Shown here one piece after another: positions 29,642 to 38,200 of a DNA stretch of 64,000 bases. Position numbers and translations under genes: made by a program. The notes below the pieces were generated by a model. It saw only the letters and a list, made by a program, of their open reading frames with translations. It searched no databases and was not told the origin of the DNA. Source of the stretch: a bacterium (lineage in GTDB: Bacteria > Bacteroidota > Bacteroidia > Flavobacteriales > Schleiferiaceae); NCBI GenBank assembly GCA_016125155.1, contig WGMI01000005.1, positions 62,001-126,000 on the forward strand, given 5' to 3'. Positions within the stretch are counted from its first letter, which is position 1; each line of letters begins with the position of its first letter.

Positions 29642-30000
29642 AAAAGCAGGCCTATAAGCCGGATTCTGTATTCCGCCGGAGCGAAATCTTCGTCATTGAT
29701 CTGGGACATCCGTCGCCGGATGCCTCTAGCTGCCAACCCCCCGACGCGGGCGAGCCGCCCTTGGATGTCGGTATACTTGGCATTTCAACCCGTGAGGTTT
29801 ACCCTGCCACTTTCGTTGCCGAAAGCGCGGTGGGCTCTTACCCCACCATTTCACCCTTACCCCGCAAGCGGGGCGGTATCTTTTCTGTGGCACTGGCTGT
29901 ACGCCTTTTCCAAGACGCCCTTCCCGTTAGGAAGCACGGTGCTCTGTGTTGTCCGGACTTTCCTCTGCGCCTCTCGACACAGCGACGAAGCGGCCTGCTC
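29642..30000 (-). ncRNA. rnpB: RNase P RNA (bacterial type A)
   Basis: Catalytic RNA of ribonuclease P, which trims tRNA 5' leaders. On the minus strand the 5' end GAGCAGGCC pairs with the 3' end GGCCTGCT to form P1. Universally conserved pieces are present: GAGGAAAGTCCGGAC near the 5' end, CAGGGTAA..., GGTGAAATGGTGGGGTAAGAG in the middle, and ACAGAATCCGGCTTATAG at the 3' end. A run of T after GCCTGC (down to about 29634) is the terminator. The 5' end is placed from the TAATTTTG promoter element at 30005-30012. Ends are accurate to a few bases. Confidence 0.95.
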
Positions 30001-30004
30001 GGGG

Positions 30005-30012
30005 CAAAATTA
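30005..30012 (-). promoter_or_regulatory. Bacteroidota -7 promoter element for rnpB
   Basis: TAATTTTG on the minus strand, followed by CCCC and the first base of the P1 helix. Full match to TAnnTTTG and correctly spaced for a start near 30000. Confidence 0.7.
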
Positions 30013-30056
30013 GGTCTTTTTGGGGTGGGAGTTCGGGGGGCACTACCCTCGACCCC

Positions 30057-30079
30057 GTCGCTCTTTTTCAGCGCGTGAC
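30057..30079 (+). repeat. 23-nt direct repeat, copy 1 (left of AT-rich islet)
   Basis: 21 of 23 bases match the copy at 30577-30599; both end in CAGCGCGTGAC. The similarity trails on for about 14 bases (both reach CGAA). The two copies bound an AT-rich stretch with a small acidic ORF. Confidence 0.7.
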
Positions 30080-30241
30080 TAATATTTCGAAATTTCAGTT
30101 CATAGACCGCTTTGCTCCGCTTTCCAGAGGACGAAATCTACAGACACATTTGTAACTAAAAGGAACCTTGAGAGCACTTTTGTTCTTGATCGGATAGTCG
30201 ATGGCCGTTTGAAACAGGCTATAGTTTTGCACAACGACATG

Positions 30242-30258
30242 AACAATAATTGTTATTG
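30242..30258. promoter_or_regulatory. Overlapping palindromes, possible operator
   Basis: AACAAT-A-ATTGTT (30242-30254) and CAATAA-TTG-TTATTG (30244-30258) are two overlapping perfect inverted repeats. They lie about 60 nt upstream of the small acidic ORF. A dimeric regulator site is possible, though AT-rich palindromes arise by chance fairly easily. Confidence 0.35.
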
Positions 30259-30316
30259 TTTGGAATATTTTTTAGGTTTATGAAACAATTTTTTAAGGTT
30301 AAAATCAGACTTCAAA

Positions 30317-30475
30317 ATGGGAGGATTTACGGACATGATGTTGAATGACGGATTCTCTGATCCTCAAGAGTACATGGACTATTTGGAGAACATTGCGGAG
30401 GATCAAATGCAAGCTGAACTCGATGATTATGAGCGAGATCGGGATGAATTTGAATTCGAGGAGGAAGAAGAATAG
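30317..30475 (+). CDS. Small acidic protein, unknown function
   Basis: 52-codon ORF, MGGFTDMMLNDGFSDPQEYM followed by a helical, strongly acidic sequence (DYLENIAED, then DDYERDRDEFEFEEEEE). The composition is protein-like: amphipathic then polyacidic, with no rare-codon clusters. The next upstream in-frame codon that could interrupt it is a TGA at 30281, so ATG 30317 is the first start. Base composition is clearly more AT-rich than the neighbouring genes. No family recognised. A highly acidic small protein could be a nucleic-acid mimic or an antitoxin-like partner, but nothing in the sequence proves either. Confidence 0.45.
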   Translation: MGGFTDMMLNDGFSDPQEYMDYLENIAEDQMQAELDDYERDRDEFEFEEEEE

Positions 30476-30576
30476 CTTTGATGCTCCGCCTTGAGGGTTT
30501 CGTTTTCGCGGAATGTTAAGAACGTCTGACATGCGCTGCAAAATGACTGCATTAACAATCATTTGACCCTTCCTCA

Positions 30577-30599
30577 GTCGCTCGCTTTCAGCGCGTGAC
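30577..30599 (+). repeat. 23-nt direct repeat, copy 2 (right of AT-rich islet)
   Basis: Partner of 30057-30079 with two mismatches. It contains CGCTTTCAGCG (30583-30593), a 4-bp hairpin with a TTC loop that also occurs beside both tRNA-Ser genes. Confidence 0.7.
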
Positions 30600-30788
30600 G
30601 ACTCTTCCGAAGGCCGAAACTTCTACCAGTCCGCTGAATTCGCTTTGGTAACGGAACGACCTCGCGGCTCGTCCAGCAACGTGGGATAAGTACCCGTACA
30701 ATCACCAATCCTTCGCGAAACAATAATGCTACTGTCCTAAGGACCGTCACAATAGCGCTTGTTTCATTCCTTTATCCCAATTGAATCA

Positions 30789-31631
30789 ATGGTAGACAAA
30801 ACTCCACGCATGAGATTGCCTGTCCACACTCCCCTCGAAGTCTTTTCCGGACTGAGCGCCTTTTCCATGGATCAATTGCTGGAAGATCCGTATGGAAAAC
30901 AATCGCCTGTTCAATTGAGACATTCGATTGAACAGGAGACGCTCGACCGGGTTCCCCTGTTACGGGTCATCGAAGAATACCTCAAAATCCTGCAACGCGA
31001 TCAGTACATTCAACTCACTCCGCTCGGGGCGCTCCCCAAAAAAGTGCTGGTCGAACTCTACGCAAAGCGCATTCTTCTGGACGAAAATGTTGAACACGGG
31101 ATCCAAAAATTGACCAAAGAAGCCGACTGGATGGCACTCAACAGCGCCAGACTCGCGGCCCAATTCGCCGGGCTGGTGCGCAAAAGCCACAATAGACTCA
31201 CCCTTACAAACAAGGCCTTAAAACTGCTCGAAAAAGGGCAACGTTCAGAACTGCTCCGCTCGTTTTTGGAAGCCTATACCGAAAAGTTATCGTGGAACAT
31301 TCATGACGCATATCCCCGGGAACCCATTGGGCAATTGTGTTGGGGCTACACGGTTTATACGCTTCATCTCTATGGAGATACCCCTCGTCCACAAAGTTTT
31401 TATGCCCAGTTGTACTTCAAAGCCTTTCCGCATTTTCTCACCTATTTTCAACCTCGTTGGAGAACCGTTGAAGAACAGGCGAACAGTTGTTTTTTGGTGC
31501 GCACATTTTCTCGCTTCCTGCTCCTATTTGGATGCATCGAATTGGAAGCAGACTACATCCGATCCAGTTCGGATAGCGGATTGGTTATCCGTACGCCGGT
31601 TCTTGAACAGCTCTTTGACTTTGTCCTGTAG
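30789..31631 (+). CDS. Hypothetical protein with winged-helix-like motif
   Basis: 280 residues from MVDKTPRM; an alternative ATG at 30759 adds ten residues. No signal peptide or membrane span. The segment YIQLTPLGALPKKVLVELY (about residues 73-91) followed by a second LTLTNKALKLLEKG (about 137-150) looks like two winged-helix-like modules in which a short beta-wing leads into a helix. Similar LTPxGxLP segments occur in uncharacterised bacterial proteins, some fused to the plasmid pRiA4b ORF-3 domain (recollection, not verified). It stands alone next to the AT-rich islet. GTCCTAAGGAC (30734-30744) is a small palindrome upstream. Function unknown. Confidence 0.7.
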   Translation: MVDKTPRMRLPVHTPLEVFSGLSAFSMDQLLEDPYGKQSPVQLRHSIEQETLDRVPLLRVIEEYLKILQRDQYIQLTPLGALPKKVLVELYAKRILLDENVEHGIQKLTKEADWMALNSARLAAQFAGLVRKSHNRLTLTNKALKLLEKGQRSELLRSFLEAYTEKLSWNIHDAYPREPIGQLCWGYTVYTLHLYGDTPRPQSFYAQLYFKAFPHFLTYFQPRWRTVEEQANSCFLVRTFSRFLLLFGCIELEADYIRSSSDSGLVIRTPVLEQLFDFVL

Positions 31632-31691
31632 GCATCGCTCTTTTTCGCTTCTTGTCTGACATTCTGTTCTGTTATTCTCGGGGCCTGTTCC

Positions 31692-32213
31692 CTACCCCAA
31701 CCTCCTGATCCGCACCTCGGTGGCTCCGCGCCCGTAGCGTGCATAGGAAGCATCATAGTACTCTACCCCTTCTAAGCCCTCCAGCCACTCAGAAATCTTC
31801 GCCCTCAGCACCCCTTCCCCCACCCCGTGGATCAGGACCAAGCGCGGAATCCGGGCGCGGCGGCAATCGGAGAGTGCCTGTTTGGCGGTCTTCAATTGAA
31901 ACTCCAGCGCCTCTGAAGCCGACAACCGCCCGGGGAAATCGAGCAAGGCCCCAAGGTGCAAATCGACCTCTTTCAACCCCGTTTCGGAGCGCTGCGAGTC
32001 CATTTTCGGGGTCGCAGAACCCTCCTTCATGGTGCTCCCGGTTAGTTCTTCGAGGGGCAACTGCCCTTGGACCAATTCGCGCACCGGCACCCATTCGGCA
32101 AAATCGGGATCGAAGCGCACCAAGGCTTCATTGCTCTTCAACGCTTCTACCAACCCTTCTCGGGCTTCGTCGAGCAGACGCACTCGATCGCCTATGGACA
32201 GCGCTTGCATCAC
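31692..32213 (-). CDS. Smr-domain protein
   Basis: 173 residues. The N-terminal part (IGDRVRLLDEAREGLVEAL...ALVRFDPDFAEWVPVRELV) looks like a small beta-barrel module often found ahead of Smr domains in Bacteroidota. Residues 80-173 form the Smr domain: VDLHLGALLD, then ALSDCRRARIPRLVLIHGVGEGVLRAKISEWL, and the ending YYDASYARYGRGATEVRIRR. The H-G-x-G-x-G-x-L signature is intact (HGVGEGVL). Smr domains are nucleases acting on branched DNA or on mRNA of stalled ribosomes. No MutS core is attached. Confidence 0.9.
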   Translation of the reverse strand: MMQALSIGDRVRLLDEAREGLVEALKSNEALVRFDPDFAEWVPVRELVQGQLPLEELTGSTMKEGSATPKMDSQRSETGLKEVDLHLGALLDFPGRLSASEALEFQLKTAKQALSDCRRARIPRLVLIHGVGEGVLRAKISEWLEGLEGVEYYDASYARYGRGATEVRIRRLG

Positions 32214-32224
32214 CCCACAAAGAA

Positions 32225-32254
32225 AAAGCCCGCCCCGGAATCGGAACGGGCTTT
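32225..32254 (-). terminator. Terminator after the giant T9SS cargo gene
   Basis: Stem AAAGCCCG / CGGGCTTT with an inner CCG/CGG pairing. On the minus strand it is followed by a T-rich tail. It separates the 7-kb gene from the Smr gene. Confidence 0.8.
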
Positions 32255-32275
32255 GAAAGCCTGAGGCTAAAAACT

Positions 32276-35200
32276 TCAGTTTTTGTGGATCCGGCGGGTT
32301 ACACTCGCCTGACCATTGTCGATGCGGATCAGATAAATGCCTTTGGCCTTTCCGCTCAAATCAAACTCGATTTCGCTGCTTCCACCGCGGTGGCTCAACT
32401 CGCGTTGTTCGATGACCTGACCCAAAGCATTGGTCAACGTGAAGCGGAAGGTTCCGGCATCCCCTTGCGCTATACCGACGCTAAAACGGTCGTTGGTCGG
32501 GTTCGGGAATACGCTGACACCAGCACCCAAGGCGTTTTCCGCCAGGCTAATGCCCGTCACGTTCACGGTTACCGTGGTATCGAACGTACCGCAAGCATTG
32601 GACAACTGCAGCGTAACGCTGTACGAACCGTTCTGGGTATAGGTCGCAATCGGGTTGGCGCTGTTTGAGCTGGTTCCGTTGCCAAAATCCCAGAGATAAC
32701 CCACTCCAGCCGGGCTGGCGTTGGTCACGAAGGTCACTTCGCCCGTGGTCGCCGAGGTCGCGGTCTGCGTCCAGCTGATGCTGTTCAACACCGGCAGCGG
32801 AGCGGTTGCCGTGGTGAAGGTCACCGGACCGGTGTAGGCCGAGGTGTCTCCCGTGGCAGAACAGATGTCAGCCACCCAGAAGTCGTAGCTGGTGCCTGCG
32901 CTCAAGCCCGTCAGCAAATAGGGGCTGATGGTGTTGACCACTGTACCTGTGCCCGGGGTAAATCCGGCAGGACCCCACTGCACCAAAGAGTTGCCCGAGA
33001 TGCTCGCCCAACCCAAGGTAGCCCGGTCGCATTGCACGTTCGAAGCATTGAGCCCCGAAGGCTGAGGACAGGTTGCCACGGTAGCAATGACCACTGTTTG
33101 GGTTACCGAGGCGGTATTGCCGCAGGCGTCGGTGACCGTCAGCGTAACCGAGTAGCTGCCGCTGGCGGCATAGGTATGCGTTGGCATCACACCCGTACCG
33201 CTGTTGCCATCGCCAAAGGTCCAAGCGTACGAAACAGCACCCACCGAAGTCGACGCATTGAAGTTGACCGTACTGGCGTTGACGCTCGAGGTAAAGGCCG
33301 CGGTAGGTCCGGTAGGTTGGGTGTAGGTAAACGGACCCGCATAGCCCGAGGTATCACCCGAACCCGAGCAGACATTGGCCACCCAGTAGTCGTAGGCCGT
33401 TCCCGTGGCCAAGCCCGTAATGGTCGCGGCTTGGTTGTAAGCGGTTACAACCGTTCCCGTACCGGGGGTAAAGCCCGCAGGACCGTACTGCACCAAGGCC
33501 GTGTCTTGACCAGCCCATGTCACAAAGGCCGTATCGCACACCCCTGTAACCGACAGGTTGGTGGGCAGCGGACAAGCCGAGGCGCCCGTAGCGATTACCT
33601 GAACGCTGTCGATGAACAAGTCCGGTCCGAAGTCCGAATTGCCGCGGAAGCGAACCTGAATGGATTGGCCGGTGTAGGTCGCCGGATCGAGTGCAATCAC
33701 TTCTTCGATGAAGTTGTTGGCCGGCGCCGGTGCCGTATTGGCCGCACCCGGGGTCGTAAAGGTGGTACCAATGAGGTTGCTCACGGTATCCCATACACCC
33801 GACCCTGCAATCGAAACCATGACAATCAGCTGGTCGTTGGGATAAATGGCACTGTACAAGTGAGACCATTTGTAGCGCAGCTCGGCGTTTTGGTTCAAGA
33901 AAATCGCTTCGGACGTCGACACAGCATAATTGCCGCTGGTCTGACCCCAGAAATCGAATTCCATGTACGAGAGCGAGTTGTGGTTGGCCTGGAAGGTGCC
34001 GCCCGTCAAATCCCAGCACGTGGGCGGCCAGGTGTTCATGTCGCGCAAATACGGCATGTTGGCGGTTGTACACAAGGTGGTGAATGTACGGGGACCGGTA
34101 GCATTGGACGTATCGATGCCGTTCGGGCACAACTCGCTCACATAGAACTCGTAGGTCGTCGAAGCCGAGAGACCTGAAATCGTGATGGTGTCGTTGGTCG
34201 ACGCCGGGCTGACCACGGTACCCGTACCGGGCGTAAAGCCGGGGGCTCCGTATTCGACGAACCACGTCGTAGCCGCAGGCGACCCTGCGGTCCAGTATAC
34301 CGTAGCGGTGTTGGTGGTGGTGCCAATTACGTTGGGCTGCGTCGGAGCCGGACAAGCCGGAGCTTCGTCAAACTTGACATCGTCGAGCGAAATGTCGCCG
34401 GTAAACGACGTACCACGGCGTCCGACAAAACGCACCCGGATGGTATCCGAATAAGCTGCGAGCGATAAACCGGCCGTCAACCATGGATCAGATCCTGCGG
34501 TTTGCTGCTGACCGAAAATCGACCAAGCATTGACATCCCACACCCCATTGCTCCATACATCGACCCGGAGCGAGTCCATGGTCGCACCGTACATGTGATA
34601 GGCGAAGGTGAGGTAAGGCACAGTGAGGTTGGTCAACACAATCTCAGGAGAGACCACCGATGCCCTCGCACCTGCTGCTCCGAAGCTCGTTTCCAGATAC
34701 AGATACATTCCCCCTACGGTTGAAGGAGTGGTGGCGTCAAAGAACGGACCCGTAGCCAGCGAATTCTCGTTGGCACCAGAGGCATCTTCGGTTTCCCAAC
34801 GCAAACCGCCTACATCGGCTCCCAACTCCCAGCAGTTGGTCAAAGTCAAAGGCACAGGTTGCGTCCCAATCAGACCCGGAGCCACCCCGGTAAAGTTAGC
34901 CGTGTATGGCGCCATCAACGGAGCACACAGCGTGGCAAATGCCGCAGGTCCCACCAGGTTGCTGGTATCAATGCCATTGGCACACAGTTCAGAAACGTAG
35001 AAGTGATAAGCCGTTGCGGGCATCAGGCCAGTCAACAACACGGTGTCGTTCGAGGCAGTTACCGTGGTTCCCGAGCCCGGATTGAAGCCGGCAGGACCGT
35101 ATTCCACATACCACGTCGTGGCGGTTGGCGCTCCTGTGGTCCAGTAGACTTGACTCGTAAAGGCCGTCGTATTGAACGCCCCGAGCAACTGAGGGCTCGG

Positions 35201-38200
35201 ACAGGCGGGAGGATTGGCAATGCTGATGTCGTCCAATGAGATATCACCCGTAAACGAGGTTCCACGGCGACCCGCAAACCGCACTCGGATGGTATCTCCA
35301 TACGAGGCCAAATTCACCACGCCCGTGTTCCAGGGAGCAGCGCCGCTGGTTTGTTGTTGTCCAAAAATAGACCAGGCATTGAGATCCCAAACACCGTTGC
35401 TCCATACATCCACCCGAAGCGTGTCCATGGTTGCTCCATACATATGGTACGCAAACCGCAATTCAGGATTGGTCAGCGAAGTCGTGACAATTTCCGGACT
35501 GGTGAAGAACGCCACATTGCCCGTTCCACCGGACGAAGTCTCGAGGTACACATACATACCCCCTGGGGTGGCCGGGGTGGTATTGTCAAAAAAGGGTCCC
35601 GTTGCCAATGAGTTCTCGTTGGCTCCTGTGGCATCTTCGGTTTCCCAACGCAAACCGGTACCGCCAGCGCCCATTTCCCAGCAGTTGCTCAGGGTAAGCG
35701 GAGTCGGCTGCGTACCGATTAAACCCGCCGCTATGCCCGTAAAGCCCGTACTATACGGTGCCGTGATTGGAGCACACAGCGTGGCAAAGTTGAAGGGACC
35801 TGCCCAGGTAGACACATCACCTACCCCACAACTGTCCTGCAGCCAAATCGTGTAGACGGTCGCTGCGGTCAATCCGGTCAGGTTGATCGAATTCTGATTG
35901 GTGCTGAGCACAGTACCTGTAGTGGGTGTGGTACCCGCCAAACCCCAGACGTAGTTGGTATTTGCGGCTCCACTCAGGTAGTTAATCGTCGCCGTAAACG
36001 CGGTGGGCGTAATGTTGACACCGGTTGGAGCAGGGCAACTGACCGTAGTACAGAAGGTGAACGGACCTGCCCATGCACTTTGGGTGCCGCCGCAGTTGTT
36101 TTGCACATAGAAATCGTAGCAGGTGACCGGGGTCAGACCCGTAATGGTCACCGTGTCGTTGGTGGTGGGAATCACAGTTCCTGAACCTTGGCCAAAACCT
36201 TGTGGACCCCATTCGACGTTGTAGTTGGTGCCAAAGCCCGACCAGGTAACTGTAGCCTGATAGCCTTCCAAAAGCACGTCGTCCAACTGGGTAGGCGGAG
36301 GGCAGGCCGGAACCGGAACCACTTTGAAGTCGTTGACGTACACGTTCGGGCCAAATCCGCTGTTGCCGCGCAGACGTACTTGAATGGTCTGGTTGGTGTA
36401 GGTGGCCGGGTCGAGGTAAATGAGTTCGGGAATAAAGTTGGCCGCGGGAGCGGGTGCTGTGTTGGCGGCTCCCGGGGTCGTGAAGGTAGGACCGATCAAA
36501 TCGAGCACCGTGACCCAGTTGTTCGAACCCGCAATCGATACCTGAACGAGCAGTTGGTCGAGCGGGTACACCGTGCTGTACAGGTGAGACCAACTGAACT
36601 CAATTTGGGCATTCTGACCGATGAAGATGGGCTCTGTGGTCGCCAAGGCAAAGTTGCCGCTGGTCCAACCCCAGAAGTTGAAGAACATATAGTTGTTCGC
36701 ATTCTGGGCGACGGTTTGCGTGCCCCCTGTCAAATCCCAACAAGCCGGTGGCCAGGTGTTGAAATCGCGGTTGTAGGGAATCGACGCGGTATTGCACAAT
36801 GTCGTGAACGACAGAGGACCAGCCCAAGACGAGGTTCCTGTTCCACAGTTGTTTTGAACGTATACGTGGTAGGTCGTATTGCCGTTCAAACCAGTCAGGT
36901 TGACGCTGTTGCTGGTCGAGGTCACTACTGTTCCGGTTCCCTGTCCAAAGCCCGCAGGGCCATATTCAATGTTGAAAGCCGTGCCGGTCGAGGTCCAGTT
37001 GATGGTAGCGGTAGAACTGAGGACCGCCGTGGCACTCAAACCAGCGGGGGGAGGACAAGAAGGAATGGCCGTTACCTTGAAATCGTCTACGTAGACACTC
37101 GGACCAAAACCAGAGTTGCCACGGAAACGGAACTGAACCGTTTGGTTGGTGTAGGTCGCGGGATCCAAATAGATGAGTTCCTGGATGAAGTTGGCATCGG
37201 GGGCAGGAGCCGTGTTGGCGGCACCGGGCGTGGTAAACGTTATGCCAATCAAGTCTTTGATGGTCACCCAGTTGCCCGAACCGGCAATGGAAACCTGCAG
37301 CAAGAGTTGGTCCAAGGGGTAGGTTGAACTGTACAAATGCGACCATCTGAACTCAACTTGGGCGTCTTGTCCGATGGTAATAGGCTCCGTGGTTGCCAAG
37401 GCAAAATTGCCGCTGGTCCAACCCCAGAAGTTGAAGAACATATAGTTGTTCGCATTCTGGGCGACGGTTTGCGTGCCCCCTGTCAAATCCCAACAAGCCG
37501 GTGGCCAGGTGTTGAAGTTCCGGGTGTAGGGCATGGAAGCCGTATTGCATAGCGTAGTGAAGGTGATGGGTCCTGACCAAACCGAGACCCCATTGCCGCC
37601 GCAGTCGTTTTGCACATAGACATCGTACGTGGTATTGCCGGTCAATCCAGCCAAAGCGATGCTGTTGGTCGAAGACGTCAGAACAGTACCCGTTCCTTGA
37701 CTGAAACCACTGGGACCGTATTCGATGTTGAAATTGGTTCCCGTAGAGGTCCAAGAAATGTTGGCCGCCGTGGAGGTGATGCCCGATACCCCTATACCTG
37801 TAGGATCAGGGCAAGCCGGGGGAACCCGCACTTCAAAATTGTCGACGAAGAAGTCGACCGAAGGCGTGGTGCTGGCATTTGATTTGGCGTACAACCCAAA
37901 CCGAACTGTGCCGCTGTAGCCCGTTACGGGGAAAGCGAACTTGCTTCCGGTATTGGTAAACGTATTGGCGCTTGTCAACAGACCAATGATGTTGCTTCGC
38001 TCCCAAGTGGCTCCGTTGTTGGTGGAAATTACGAGTGCGATGGTATCGTCTACCCCCAACACGCCCGGGCCCGTACCCCCGGCTGCCGTTACCGCCGCGT
38101 CAAAGCGCACCTCGAGGGTTTGGCCTGTGCCCAGATCGATCGAGGGCGACAGAATCCATTCGGTGTAGAGGGTGGTCGAAGAAAACTTTTGGATGCGGTA

